64,000 nucleotides of DNA, taken from NCBI RefSeq assembly GCF_028693135.1, contig NZ_JAQUVZ010000001.1:1-64000 (forward strand), given 5' to 3'. The DNA is from Methanosarcina sp. (lineage in GTDB: Archaea > Halobacteriota > Methanosarcinia > Methanosarcinales > Methanosarcinaceae). The notes beneath the pieces were generated by a model. It ran no database searches. It saw only the letters and a program-made list of their open reading frames with translations, and was not told the DNA's origin. The translations under genes and the position numbers were made by a program. Positions 50,107 to 60,426 of this stretch are shown piece by piece. Positions within the stretch are counted from its first letter, which is position 1, and every line of letters starts with the position of its first letter.

Positions 50107-53100
50107 CTTCACGCCTCTTAAACATAGTTAATTGTTTTATCCTATTAATTAACTCTTTTCTTCCGAAAGTACCCTTTTTCATAATAGAAATAAGATGTCC
50201 CTTAAGTTCGCCGTTAAGTTCTTCAATATTCTTCTCAGTAAACTCTCCTGCAGTACATACAATTAAAGGAATATTTTTTGTCTGTTGATCTGCCCTCATA
50301 TGTGAAATGACCTCAAATCCACTTATTCCCGGCATCATCAAATCGAGGATAAGGATATCTGGCTGCTGCTCGGAAAAGAGCATGTCCAGACCTTCCTGCC
50401 CACCATAAGCCTTTACCACCTCAAAGCCTTCGGGTTCAATCATTGAACTCAGCAGCTCCACTGCATTCTCATCATCGTCAACGATAAGAATTCTTGGCTC
50501 TTCGAACCTGAACCTACCTGTGATTTCTCTTAAGGCATCCAGTAATTCGATTCTTTTTACTGGCTTTGTAAAGGAATAAGTTGCCCCAAAGGAGATTCCC
50601 AGCTCGTTATTATCTGTCACTGAAATAATAATTACGGGGATACGGGCTGTCTCAGAGTCGCTCTTTAGCTGTCTCAGGACACTCCAGCCATTAGTATCAG
50701 GCAGGAAAACATCTAGCGTGATAGCATAAGGTTTCAGTTTCTTTGCAACATTCAGAATATCTTTTCCTCTATATAATGAGGCTGTACAGTATCCGTTTTC
50801 CCGGAGAAAAACTGAAATAAGTTCATTGGAATTCTTCACATCATCAACTACAAGAACAAGATTCTGCTCTTCGACACTCTTTTCCGGAAGACAGATTTCA
50901 GGAAGCTCAATTTCGTCCTGCAAGTCTTCTGCACACTCTTTCACGAAAAAGGCAGCTGCTTTATTTATTTCAACATCGAGCATTAAATCATTAATGTCCT
51001 TAGTATCGGTTTTTCGGGACTCAGACGGTTTGGTGAGCGGGATTGTAAACATAAAAGTACTGCCTTTCTCAAGTTCACTTTCAACCCAGATGTCTCCCTG
51101 GTGTAGATTTACAAGTTTCTTCACAAGAGAAAGCCCAAGCCCTGTCCCGCAGTACTGCCTGGATAAGGATGCATCGATCTGAGTAAAGGGCTGGAAAAGT
51201 TTTTTATGGTCTTCAGAAGAAATACCGATTCCCGTATCCATCACTGAAAAAAAAGCTAGGTTTCCACTTTGTTTACATTGGACAGATACCTTGCCTCCTT
51301 CCAGGGAAAACTTGATCGCATTGCTTACAAGATTATAAAGAATCTGGGTCAAACGACCCCTATCGGCTTGAAGATCTGCAAAATCTGATTCTACATTAAA
51401 GTCCATTTCAAGAGATTTTACCTTAGCAAGAGGAGAAAGAGTAGTTTTCACCTCTTCGAAAACTGAGCCAATAGAAAACTCACTGTAGTGCAACTCCATT
51501 TTTCCGGCTTCTACTTTTGAGAGATCAAGAATATCGTTTATAAGTCCCAGAAGATGTTTTCCACTGGAAGATATGTTATTAACATACCTCAGTTGTTTTT
51601 CGTTGAGTTCCCCAAAAAATCTCTCTAGCAGTATGTCCGAAAAACCGATGATGGAATTAAGAGGTGTCCGCAGTTCATGGCTCATATTGGCAAGGAACTC
51701 ACTTTTTGTACAGCTGGCAACCTCAGCTTCCAGTTTTGCCTGAAGAAGCTTCTCTTCAGAACGTTTGTATGCTGTAATATTGAGCTCTGTTTGCAGGATT
51801 CCGGTTACTTTTCCATCTTCATCCTTAATCAGATTTGCACGGATCATCCATAATTTTCCGTCCGGAGTAACTACCTCTCCTAATCCATCATTTCCGGATT
51901 CAAGCACCTTTCTTGCGAGAGATTTTCCGGGAGCAGTAGAGGACATTGGAAAGAATTCCTCATATCTGTGCCCAATAATGTTTTCAAGCTTAAGACCTGC
52001 ATAGTCCAGAGAAGCCCTGTTTGCCCAGACGATTCTCAGCCCAAGATCCATAAAGATCACGAATTCGCTGAGAGAATTGAGAATAGCATTCTTCTCATGT
52101 TCCTGAGCTTTAAATATATCAGAATTTAGTTTCAGACGGTCAAGCATCCGGTTTATTCCTTCAGTCAACCTCGATAGCTCATCATCCCCTTCCATAATAC
52201 AGTGTGCTGAGAAAGCTTCATCTTTCCCCACTTTTTCTACAAAATTGTCAATGGCAACAATTCGGGATACTACTTCCCTGTCAAGAAGGAACTTACAGCT
52301 TGCTCCGACCACGAGACCTGAAAACAGGAGGAAAAGTACAATATACCTGAGGGACTTCCTGCCTTCTGTATAGATGTTTCCGTCAGCATCCGTCCTAACC
52401 ATGAAAATTGGGTTTCCATTAATGTCTTCGTGAATAAAATAACCTGCTAACCTGCCCCCTTCTACAGTATGTATGAAACTCCCGTTTCTATTTTCTAAAA
52501 AGGCTTGCTCAAAATCAGGAGGCACGCTATCAGGACTGTAAAGCAAAACCGGATTCCCTGCAATTTTCTGGATGGAATCAATGAGATCAGCATCCAAATC
52601 CCTCCCCAGGATAATTGTTCCGATCATCTCATTGTTATCGGATGCAGCAGATACGGGGCGGCAGGAAACAATTGCAGGTCCGTTTCCCAGCTGAAACATC
52701 CCGTTTAAAGGGCTCAGCCCCTCCCTGCAGAGAAGACTTCCATCATTTATTTTCTGGTTGATTTCGGGAATAATTAAGTCACTGGAAGCATTACCGACAT
52801 TTTTTGAATCTGAAACCTGAGAGTATATTATAGTCCCTGAACTATTGACAAAAAAAATGAAGTCACATCCACTCAGGGTAAAAAAGTCAGTGAGTAAAGT
52901 CCCGCCAAGGTCTTCTGGATTCTCACTTAGCATAAAAGCCCTGATATCTTCCCTTGAAGAAAGGGCAGAGTTTGTCTCATCCAATTGTATGATATGGAAA
53001 TCAATTATATTACGTACATTTTCCGCATCACTAATTGCCCCTTTTTCCTCCATGTCAGAAAAACTTGAGTCAAGGATATTCTGAGATGCAAAAATGACGA

Positions 53101-53161
53101 CCGAAGTCAGAAGGGCAAAAATTATGTAGATAATAACTAAAATTTTTTTACTCACATTCAT
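50078..53161 (-). CDS. Membrane-bound hybrid histidine kinase (CHASE4-like, HAMP, PAS, HisKA, HATPase, two REC domains)
   Basis: The protein has 1027 residues. One membrane helix (about 5-27), an extracytoplasmic sensor resembling CHASE4 (about 30-265), a second helix (about 270-290), then HAMP (to about 340), PAS (about 355-470, with FVIFMDLGLRIVWANRASLD), HisKA with H-box FLANMSHELRTPLNSIIGFS, HATPase with N box QILYNLVSNAIKF and G boxes DTGIGIS and GTGLGLSLVK. Two receiver domains follow (VLVVDD...TLDVFLPDTNGW and ILIVDD...LILDLMMPGISG). It forms a phosphorelay with the overlapping downstream response regulator. The ligand is unknown. It stands 451 bp downstream of the P-type ATPase on the same strand. 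Confidence 0.94.
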   Translation of the reverse strand: MNVSKKILVIIYIIFALLTSVVIFASQNILDSSFSDMEEKGAISDAENVRNIIDFHIIQLDETNSALSSREDIRAFMLSENPEDLGGTLLTDFFTLSGCDFIFFVNSSGTIIYSQVSDSKNVGNASSDLIIPEINQKINDGSLLCREGLSPLNGMFQLGNGPAIVSCRPVSAASDNNEMIGTIILGRDLDADLIDSIQKIAGNPVLLYSPDSVPPDFEQAFLENRNGSFIHTVEGGRLAGYFIHEDINGNPIFMVRTDADGNIYTEGRKSLRYIVLFLLFSGLVVGASCKFLLDREVVSRIVAIDNFVEKVGKDEAFSAHCIMEGDDELSRLTEGINRMLDRLKLNSDIFKAQEHEKNAILNSLSEFVIFMDLGLRIVWANRASLDYAGLKLENIIGHRYEEFFPMSSTAPGKSLARKVLESGNDGLGEVVTPDGKLWMIRANLIKDEDGKVTGILQTELNITAYKRSEEKLLQAKLEAEVASCTKSEFLANMSHELRTPLNSIIGFSDILLERFFGELNEKQLRYVNNISSSGKHLLGLINDILDLSKVEAGKMELHYSEFSIGSVFEEVKTTLSPLAKVKSLEMDFNVESDFADLQADRGRLTQILYNLVSNAIKFSLEGGKVSVQCKQSGNLAFFSVMDTGIGISSEDHKKLFQPFTQIDASLSRQYCGTGLGLSLVKKLVNLHQGDIWVESELEKGSTFMFTIPLTKPSESRKTDTKDINDLMLDVEINKAAAFFVKECAEDLQDEIELPEICLPEKSVEEQNLVLVVDDVKNSNELISVFLRENGYCTASLYRGKDILNVAKKLKPYAITLDVFLPDTNGWSVLRQLKSDSETARIPVIIISVTDNNELGISFGATYSFTKPVKRIELLDALREITGRFRFEEPRILIVDDDENAVELLSSMIEPEGFEVVKAYGGQEGLDMLFSEQQPDILILDLMMPGISGFEVISHMRADQQTKNIPLIVCTAGEFTEKNIEELNGELKGHLISIMKKGTFGRKELINRIKQLTMFKRREDERNSYCRR

Positions 53162-53612
53162 AGTATATACACTCGGCAGGTTGAACCTGTAGGGGTTTAT
53201 AAAAGAATTATAGCAGATAGACTTGAGCTATATGGCTCTTCATTGTTTTGTGTGGATACCCTCATCAAAACCAACGCGGTCTTGAAGTGAAAATCGTCTT
53301 ATCCATAAAGAATGACGGAGAGCGAAATAATAAATACTGCGTCCACATGGTATATAAGTTTAATCTGTTAGTGTGATTACAAGAGATTATAAGCTTTATT
53401 ATCCAAAAAAATGAGTCACGTGGCAGTATCTGGAAAAAAATATATTAAAGAAGATTTAAAACACAACTTGCCAAAAGTGTTAAATATCACATAATTTACT
53501 TCCAAAAGATCACATAAGTTATGTATCAGCTTTCTCTTCCAGGTGGCTCTTCAGGCTACCCTTCCACCCATTTTTGAGTTCATGTGAATTTATTCCTCAA
53601 ACCGTGCCCGGA
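53162..53612. other. Intergenic region upstream of the kinase gene
   Basis: About 450 bp on the minus strand between the ATPase stop and the kinase start, AT-rich with TATA-like stretches (for example TATATAAG-type around 53350). No gene was seen. Confidence 0.55.
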
Positions 53613-56462
53613 TCACCATTTAAAGTATCTAGCTGCCCAGTTAACATTTTTTCTCAGGAGATATTTCCTCAGTTCATCGACCCCAAAGAGGAGAACCGCA
53701 AAAGGAACGGCAAGCAGCATATACCTGAGATCAATGGGAGCGGTATTGAAGATAAGGTTAGCAAACGGATTCCAGATAATGATAGCAAGAATCAGGAGTT
53801 CACTTGCAATTCCCAGGAGAACCATGCGGTTGCTGAACAGTCCCATTGAGAAGACAGACTGAAACCGGGTTCTTGAAACAAACACATTAGCAATCTGGCA
53901 GATAATCACGGCTGAGAAGAAAGCGGTTATTGCCTGCATATAAAGGGGATTAGTGTGTGCAAGCTGCTCGCCGAAACCCCAGCCCCCGTCAAGAAGTACG
54001 GCAAAATAACAGAAGAAGCCCGCAGCAGCCTCAATAGGCCCTTTTACTCCGTAGGATGTCAAAAGCACCTGAGGAGTTAATAATTTTTCATGCCTTGGTC
54101 TGGGAGGCCTCTTCATAATATCTCCTTCTCCTTTTTCCACCCCCAGAGTAATGGCAGGAAGGATATCAGTTCCGAGGTCGATTGCCAGGATAAGCTGAAC
54201 AGTCATGGGAAGGGGAATAGAAAGGAGAACAAAAGCTATGAATGGCAGAATCTCGGGGATATTGCTTGTAAGGATGTAAGCAATAAACTTTTTTATGTTA
54301 TCAAAAACAGTCCTGCCTTCTTCTACCGCATTTACAATTGTAGCAAAATTGTCGTCCAGCAGTACCATATCTGCGGCTTCGCGAGCCACATCCGTGCCGC
54401 TGCCCATCGCAACCCCCATGTCGGCATTCTTGATCGCAGGAGCATCATTAACCCCGTCTCCGGTCATGGTAACGATCTCTCCTTCTGCCTGGAAGAGCTG
54501 TACAATTTTCAACTTCTGTACAGGAGAAGTTCGGGCAAAAACAATACTCGGGTTTTTAAGCCGGGAAGCAAGCTCTGTACGGGAAAGGGATTTCAGCTCG
54601 TCTCCGGTAATAATCTCAGGTTTTCCGGATACTGCGAGCCCCACATCTCTGGCAATTGACTCAGCGGTAACCGGGTGGTCACCTGTGATCATGACAACCT
54701 TGATCCCGGCGGCATGGCATTTTGCAATAGCGTCTCTCGCTTCAGGGCGTGGGGGGTCTACAATCCCGATGAAACCCAGGAAAATAAAATCTCCGGTATA
54801 CTCTTTCTCCCCTTCTGCCTGCCTGAACGCAAGGGCAATTATCCGTTCTCCTTTTTCTGCCAACCCCAGGTGCCTGTCCAGAAGTTCTTTTTGCCCGGCT
54901 TCATCCAGTTTTCTTACTCCCCCGGACTCCATAACTAACCCGCACATCTCCACAACCACTTCCGGAGCGCCCTTGAGGTATACTTCAAGTTTGCCTTCAG
55001 GAGTGCGGCAGACAACTTCCATGCGCCGGGTAAGGGAATCGAAAGGAAACTCTTCCTGCCTTGGATACTCGCTCTGGAGTTTATTTATATCTACAAAACT
55101 GTTCGCAAAAACAAGAAGTGCCCCTTCTGTCGGGTCGCCAGTATATCCGGGAGGCGAATCGTAAATTTTCGCGTTATTGCAGAGCCCTGCAACTCTTATA
55201 AAAACAGGCGGAATCTTGTCCGGATTCCACATGGGATTTCCTGTAACAGGAACTCCTTTTGCGCCTGAATCAGTATCTTTCTCCGCAAGACCTTTTTTTG
55301 GACTTTCTTCTGCATCCTGCCCTGCAGAGCCTTCTTGAGGAATGAAAGGTTTTTCCGGCTCCAGAGTTTCAAACCCTGCGATAAGAGAATTTACTGCCAT
55401 CCTATTCTGAGTCAGGGTCCCGGTTTTGTCCGTACAGATCACGGTAGTCGAGCCCAGGGTTTCCACAGACTCAAGCTGTTTTATAAGGGCATTCCGGGAG
55501 GCCATTCTTCTGGAAGCAAGGCTGAGGGCAAGCGTAACTGTGGGCAAAAGTCCTTCAGGGACATTGGCAACAATGATTCCTATGGCAAAGATAAGGCTTG
55601 CAAGAAAAATATTCTGGAGAAAAAATGCGAGCAGAAAAAAGGTAATTCCAAGGAAAATAGCAATTGCAGAAATAATCTTTATGAAATGGTTGAGTTCTTT
55701 TCGGATAGGGGTGTCCACGGATAATGTCTGCTCTGTAAGCGTTGCAAGGCTTCCCATCTGGGTATTCGGCCCGGTTCCGAAAATAACGGCTTTACCGTTA
55801 CCACTCTGTACAAGAGTTCCGGAAAAAACCACATTCCGGCATTCCAGCAGATTCGAATGAGTGCATTCAAGAGAACGCAGCTGCGGCTCTGATTCCCCGG
55901 TCAGGGTTGAATTGTCCACTTTCAGGGATTTGGTTTCAATCAGGCGCCCATCTGCAGGAACCTTATCCCCCTCTTCAAGAAGGACGACATCCCCTACCAC
56001 AAGTTCCGAAGCCAGGACTTCCCTTACTTTTCCACCCCTGAAGACCTTTGCATGAGGTGGCAGAAGCTGCCGGAAGCTTTCCATTGTCTTTGCGGCCTGG
56101 TACTCCTGCACAAATGTGAAAGTCCCGTTAAGGACAACGACCCCGACAAGAGCAACCCCTATATAGAGATTTCCCTGCCCGGGATCAAGGTACTCGCCAA
56201 CAAAAGATAGAATCGCTCCTACAGTCAGCAGGACAGCAAAAAAGTTTCGGAACTGACGGACGTATCTCTTAATTATGCTTTCCTTTCCTGCTTCTTCGAG
56301 GACATTTGGTCCGCACTCCCGGAGCCTTTGCGCAGCTTCCTGTTCACTGAGCCCGTTTTCCTCCGTTTCGAACCTTTTTAGAAATTCAGGGAGAGAAATA
56401 AGATGTTCATCACCCTGCGGAGAACAGATCTTATTTTTATTTTCAGCCAATTGCCTTTCCAT
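53613..56462 (-). CDS. P-type cation ATPase, type II (Na,K/H,K-like)
   Basis: The protein has 949 residues. Cation N-domain (about 20-85), actuator loop with LTGES, TM4 motif VANVPEGLLPTVTLALSLAS, phosphorylation site CTDKTGTLTQNRM, nucleotide-binding KGAPEVV, hinge MITGDHPVTAESI and VTMTGDGVNDAPAIKNADMG. Six C-terminal membrane segments end the protein. PEGLLPTVT resembles the PEGLLATVT of Na,K- and H,K-ATPases more than the PEGLPAVVT of SERCA pumps, so this is probably of the type IIC-like archaeal group. Transported ions are inferred (Na+ out, perhaps K+ or H+ in). GGGGAT precedes the ATG. It diverges from mtaA. Confidence 0.93.
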   Translation of the reverse strand: MERQLAENKNKICSPQGDEHLISLPEFLKRFETEENGLSEQEAAQRLRECGPNVLEEAGKESIIKRYVRQFRNFFAVLLTVGAILSFVGEYLDPGQGNLYIGVALVGVVVLNGTFTFVQEYQAAKTMESFRQLLPPHAKVFRGGKVREVLASELVVGDVVLLEEGDKVPADGRLIETKSLKVDNSTLTGESEPQLRSLECTHSNLLECRNVVFSGTLVQSGNGKAVIFGTGPNTQMGSLATLTEQTLSVDTPIRKELNHFIKIISAIAIFLGITFFLLAFFLQNIFLASLIFAIGIIVANVPEGLLPTVTLALSLASRRMASRNALIKQLESVETLGSTTVICTDKTGTLTQNRMAVNSLIAGFETLEPEKPFIPQEGSAGQDAEESPKKGLAEKDTDSGAKGVPVTGNPMWNPDKIPPVFIRVAGLCNNAKIYDSPPGYTGDPTEGALLVFANSFVDINKLQSEYPRQEEFPFDSLTRRMEVVCRTPEGKLEVYLKGAPEVVVEMCGLVMESGGVRKLDEAGQKELLDRHLGLAEKGERIIALAFRQAEGEKEYTGDFIFLGFIGIVDPPRPEARDAIAKCHAAGIKVVMITGDHPVTAESIARDVGLAVSGKPEIITGDELKSLSRTELASRLKNPSIVFARTSPVQKLKIVQLFQAEGEIVTMTGDGVNDAPAIKNADMGVAMGSGTDVAREAADMVLLDDNFATIVNAVEEGRTVFDNIKKFIAYILTSNIPEILPFIAFVLLSIPLPMTVQLILAIDLGTDILPAITLGVEKGEGDIMKRPPRPRHEKLLTPQVLLTSYGVKGPIEAAAGFFCYFAVLLDGGWGFGEQLAHTNPLYMQAITAFFSAVIICQIANVFVSRTRFQSVFSMGLFSNRMVLLGIASELLILAIIIWNPFANLIFNTAPIDLRYMLLAVPFAVLLFGVDELRKYLLRKNVNWAARYFKW

Positions 56463-57021
56463 TAAATCCCCTATAGATTAATGTAACACAAGAATAAGAA
56501 ACTTAACGTTGCGAAACTATCCGAATTACTTCAAAAACCCAGAATAATCAATTAGCAGAGGCTGGTCTTTAATAGAGCGCCTGGTGCCTACAAAACCGGA
56601 TCATAGAAAAAAAGGGATGGAAAAAGATTGGAAGAAATAATAACCAGGATAATATAGTCAAAATTTATGATGGGATTTATTAAAAAAAAGGCAAAAAAAT
56701 ATTCGCGGCAATTAGCTTTTATAATTTGTTAACTAAAAAAATCATCGCATCTTAACTCAATTGAGGAGCTAGAGAATTATTTTTACTACCGTTATTCTCA
56801 CTCCTGCTCAGGCGAGACAAAAAAGGTGATTCAGAAAGTACTATCTGATCCCATTCATTAGTAAGACCTACAGTTTTTTAATATATTGCATACTCTGGAT
56901 ACTCTAGTCTGGAGTGTGAAACATTTTGGATTGAAAAGGTCTATATAATATTGTCAAGTAGACAATTAAATTGGAATTAAAATATATCTCTACGGATAAT
57001 AGTAAAAAAGGTATGACCGAT
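56463..57021 (+). promoter_or_regulatory. Divergent region between the P-type ATPase and mtaA, with mtaA promoter
   Basis: The mtaA-proximal part has CTATATAATA at 56941-56950, a good TATA box. Directly on it and over the likely start site is a perfect palindrome ATTGTC-N5-GACAAT (56950-56966). Upstream, ACTCTGGATACTCTAGTCTGG (about 56891-56915) contains repeated ACTCTGGA/CTCTAGTCTGGA units that may bind a regulator. The rest is AT-rich and featureless. Confidence 0.55.
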
Positions 57022-58041
57022 ATGAGCGAATTCACACTTAAAACAAGACTTTTAGCTGCCCTTGCAGGCAAGCCCGTTGACAAAACACCTGTTTGTTCCG
57101 TAACCCAGACCGGAATTGTAGAACTCATGGACGAAGTCGGAGCCCCCTGGCCTGAATCCCACAGCAACCCTGAACTTATGGCAAAACTGTCACTCGCCAA
57201 CTACGAGCTCAGCGGACTTGAAGCTGTAAGGATCCCCTATTGCCTTACCGTCCTGGTCGAAGCCATGGGCTGTGAGATCAATATGGGTACCAAGAACAGG
57301 CAGCCCTCTGTTACCGGTCACCCCTACCCCAAAGACCTTGAAGGCGCAGCAGTCCCTGCAGACCTTCTTCAGAAAGGCAGAATTCCAGCCGTACTTGAAG
57401 CAATCAAGATCATCAGAGAAAAGGTTGGTCCGGATGTCCCAATCATCGGCGGTATGGAAGGCCCTATCACTGTCGCCTCTGACCTTTCAAGTGTAAAATC
57501 CTTCATGAAATGGTCCATTAAAAAACCTGACCTCTTCGAACAGGTTCTGGATCTCGCAACCGAAGCTTCAATTATCTATGCAAACGCAATGGTCGAAGCA
57601 GGTGCAGACATTATTGCCATTGCAGACCCTGTCGCCTCCCCTGACCTCATGAGCCCTGATTCCTTCAAGCAGTATCTCCAGCCAAGGCTGCAGAAGTTCT
57701 CTGCCGGCGTGAACTCCGTAACCATCCTCCACATCTGTGGAAACGTTAACTCAATTCTTGACTATATGGCAGACTGCGGATTTGAAGGCCTCAGCGTTGA
57801 AGAAAAGATTGGCAGCGTAAAGAAGGCAAAGGAAGTCATCGGAACCAGAGTAAGGTTAATAGGAAACATCTCCAGTCCTTTCACCCTGCTGCCCGGACCT
57901 GTTGACAAGATCAAAACCGAATCCAAGCAGGCTCTTGCAGACGGTATCGATGTGCTCGCACCGGGCTGTGGAATTGCACCCATGACCCCACTCGAGAACA
58001 TAAAAGCCATGGTCGCAGCAAGAAACGAATATTACGCTTGA
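57022..58041 (+). CDS. mtaA: MtaA, methylcobamide:coenzyme M methyltransferase (methanol-specific)
   Basis: The protein has 339 residues from ATG 57022 (MSEFTLKTRLLAALAGKPVD), the length known for MtaA. Upstream in-frame ATGs at 57013 and further left are less likely. It moves the methyl group from the methylated corrinoid protein (MtaC) to coenzyme M, and related systems use it too. The zinc ligands are visible as LHICGN (His-x-Cys) and APGCGIAPMTPLENI (Cys). The sequence closely follows my memory of MtaA (VCSVTQTGIVELMD, NRQPSVTGHPYPKDLEGAAV) rather than MtbA. The promoter region is unusually rich in palindromes. It is followed by a RamA-type activase after about 300 bp. Confidence 0.92.
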   Translation: MSEFTLKTRLLAALAGKPVDKTPVCSVTQTGIVELMDEVGAPWPESHSNPELMAKLSLANYELSGLEAVRIPYCLTVLVEAMGCEINMGTKNRQPSVTGHPYPKDLEGAAVPADLLQKGRIPAVLEAIKIIREKVGPDVPIIGGMEGPITVASDLSSVKSFMKWSIKKPDLFEQVLDLATEASIIYANAMVEAGADIIAIADPVASPDLMSPDSFKQYLQPRLQKFSAGVNSVTILHICGNVNSILDYMADCGFEGLSVEEKIGSVKKAKEVIGTRVRLIGNISSPFTLLPGPVDKIKTESKQALADGIDVLAPGCGIAPMTPLENIKAMVAARNEYYA

Positions 58042-58346
58042 AAAAGCACGAAATTCTTTATTTTTTTACAGGCAAATCCCGGAGCTCTAAAACAATTAGA
58101 ACTTCGGGATGTTCTGCCCTGATTCATATTTTTTTACTTTGCCAGGACGGGACCTCAAAAATGAGGAGATCCAGAGCCAGTCCCCTAACAGGCTGTTAGT
58201 TCAGAAGGCTCGATCCAGGCAAATGATTCAGCAAAACTCATTGGGACAGCTTATTTATCATCAAAATTATCAAAATTTATTAAAAATAATAAATGCTGAG
58301 ATAATTAGTTAAGTAAGTCTTAAACTTTTTTGGAGGAGGTTAAGAT
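58042..58346 (+). terminator. mtaA downstream region with terminator-like T run and hairpin
   Basis: A TTTATTTTTTTACA run (about 58056-58069) follows the mtaA stop. Then comes a long stem of TCCCG...CGGGA and TCTAA...TTAGA (58077-58109). The remaining 200 bp lead to the activase gene, with no gene seen; TTATTTATCA-type AT-rich sequence (about 58250-58310) may hold its promoter. Confidence 0.55.
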
Positions 58347-59966
58347 ATGAAAACAGGAGTTGCAATTGACCTGGGAACCAGTGGCTTTAGGGCCCAGAAA
58401 ATTGACCTGGAAAAAGGCGAAATTAAGAAAACCGTGATAACTCTCCGGAACCCCCTACCGGGAGCAAACGTAATGGACCACCTTGACTTTGCAATCCATT
58501 ACGGGCTTGACAAAGCCCACGGACTCTCGGCAACAGCAGTCAAAAATATCATTGCGGAACTCGGAGTAAAACCCGAAGAGATGGAGAAGTTCTCAATCTG
58601 CGGAAACCCGATCCAGCTTTCTATCTTTCAGGGAATTCCCATTGAAGACCTGGCATACGCAGGCGAGCGTAAGAAACAGAAGTATCATATTGAAGAACAA
58701 AACAGAGACGCTCGGGTAATACCTCTGACCGAAATAGAGGGATTTGAAGAGTTTAAGAACTGCAAACTGTTTGTGCCCCCTTCCATAAAACACGAGGTCG
58801 GAGCCGATGCACTTGCCCTTATAGTAAAGGCAGGCATGATCGAAAGTGATGAAATTGCGATCGCTACGGACTATGGGACAAACGCCGAAATGGCCCTGAA
58901 ATCAAAAGGGATTATTTACACCGGATCGGCTGCCGCCGGGCCAGCTCTCGAAGGCCAGGAAATCGAATACGGATCCATTGCATCCCCGCATACCATCAGC
59001 GATGTCGAATTTGAAGGAGAAAACCTGCGCTGTTACGTGCTCGACAGGGACATGAACCCCGCCATGGGAGATCTCGTAAACCCGAAGACAGGGGACGTCG
59101 TGGAAAAGGGAGAGGTCACTGCAAAAGGCATAACAGGGACAGGAGTTATTGCCCTTATCGAAACCGGAATAAGGAATAAACTGATAGTTCTGCCAAAAAT
59201 TAAGACTCCTGAAGGCATCATCCACCTTCAGGATGGGATCAAGTTTACGGAAAAAGACCTTACAGCAGCCGGAAGAGCCATCGGAGCACTTCGGGCAGGG
59301 CACATTACCCTCTGTGTAGCTGCAGGCATTGAGATGGAAGACCTCAAGATAGCTCACATGTCAGGAGCTGCCGGGACTTATATGGATGCTGAAAAAGCCC
59401 ACCAGGTAGGGATGATCCCTTTCAACGCAAATTATGTTTCCCAGATAGGAAACACCTCCCTGGCCGTTGCCCGGGAAATCCTGCTCTCTGAAGACAGGCT
59501 CTGGGAACTGCAGGCAATTGCAAAGGAAATAGTGGGCACTCATGTGATGTTCGCGACCTCCGAAGCCTTTAAGGAAGCCTATATGCTTGAACTTGCCTAC
59601 TGGAACGAGGGCATGGCATTCAAGATGCTCCAGAAGTTCCTGAAAAAGAAAAGCCTCCCCAGGATCGGCGAGCCTTCAACTAACCTTAAAATCGACCGCC
59701 AGGTTGAAAGGGATATTCCTGTACTCGGAGAAGAAGGGCTCGAAGTGCTTGAGAAAGTCGGGACCTACCTTACCATGGTCATCGAAGACTGCACAGACTG
59801 CAAGACGTGTGCAAAGGTATGCCCCACCGGAGCTCTCAGGGTGGAAGACGGCGGGACTATAAAAATAAGGACCGACCTCTGTGACGGAGCAAACTGCCAG
59901 CGCTGTCTGCATGCTTGCCCGGATGACAGGTTCAAATGGGAAAACCTGACTGTTGCAGGCAACTGA
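58347..59966 (+). CDS. ramA: RamA-family reductive activase of corrinoid methyltransferases
   Basis: This 539-residue protein has the same length as RamA. The N-terminal part is an ASKHA-like ATPase fold (GVAIDLGTSGFRAQKIDLEK, ATDYGTNAEMAL, GSAAAGPALEGQEIEYGSIA, AHMSGAAGTYMDAEKA). The C-terminus carries two [4Fe-4S] motifs: CTDCKTCAKVCP and CDGANCQRCLHACP. Such proteins use ATP to reduce the inactive Co(II) corrinoid to Co(I). Its place between mtaA and a corrinoid gene suggests it serves methanol or methylthiol corrinoids, not methylamines, so it may be a RamA paralogue. GGAGGAGGT gives a very strong ribosome binding site. Confidence 0.92.
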   Translation: MKTGVAIDLGTSGFRAQKIDLEKGEIKKTVITLRNPLPGANVMDHLDFAIHYGLDKAHGLSATAVKNIIAELGVKPEEMEKFSICGNPIQLSIFQGIPIEDLAYAGERKKQKYHIEEQNRDARVIPLTEIEGFEEFKNCKLFVPPSIKHEVGADALALIVKAGMIESDEIAIATDYGTNAEMALKSKGIIYTGSAAAGPALEGQEIEYGSIASPHTISDVEFEGENLRCYVLDRDMNPAMGDLVNPKTGDVVEKGEVTAKGITGTGVIALIETGIRNKLIVLPKIKTPEGIIHLQDGIKFTEKDLTAAGRAIGALRAGHITLCVAAGIEMEDLKIAHMSGAAGTYMDAEKAHQVGMIPFNANYVSQIGNTSLAVAREILLSEDRLWELQAIAKEIVGTHVMFATSEAFKEAYMLELAYWNEGMAFKMLQKFLKKKSLPRIGEPSTNLKIDRQVERDIPVLGEEGLEVLEKVGTYLTMVIEDCTDCKTCAKVCPTGALRVEDGGTIKIRTDLCDGANCQRCLHACPDDRFKWENLTVAGN

Positions 59967-60426
59967 GAAGGAAAAAAGAAGGTAAGAAAAACTTATTAAA
60001 ACTGAAAAAAAGTGGAGAGCTCGTGAACTAAAGTTTGCGGGCTTTCTGCTTCATATTCCGTGGTCATAAGACGTCTAGCGAGTAAAGTTTAAATATATTC
60101 CTTCAAGACTGGAGTTCTTTTTTTGTTTGCACCTACGAAGTTTGTTCGGTTGTTTTTAATTTGTGACTTTGCCTAACCTCATATATTTGTTGTATTTTAG
60201 ACTCTGAAGACCAGAATAAACCCAGAGGAAATAGACTCCAAAAAAGGATTTGAGAAAAACAAAAGAATTGTGATAACCCCCTATTGAGGGATAAAACAAT
60301 ATACTTTAAGAATAAAAAAGTTGATGCTTATATATCCGGATCAGATGTCTGAAGGTTTACACTTTTCGATAATGATAAAAAATGAAGGGACAATAAGTAG
60401 AAAGCGGCAGAAAACGGAGGGAAAAA
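59967..60426. other. Intergenic region upstream of the CobW-like gene
   Basis: About 460 bp. A TATA-like GTTTAAATATATTCC at about 60087-60101 would give a leader of about 300 nt for the CobW-like gene. No gene or known RNA was recognised. Confidence 0.55.
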
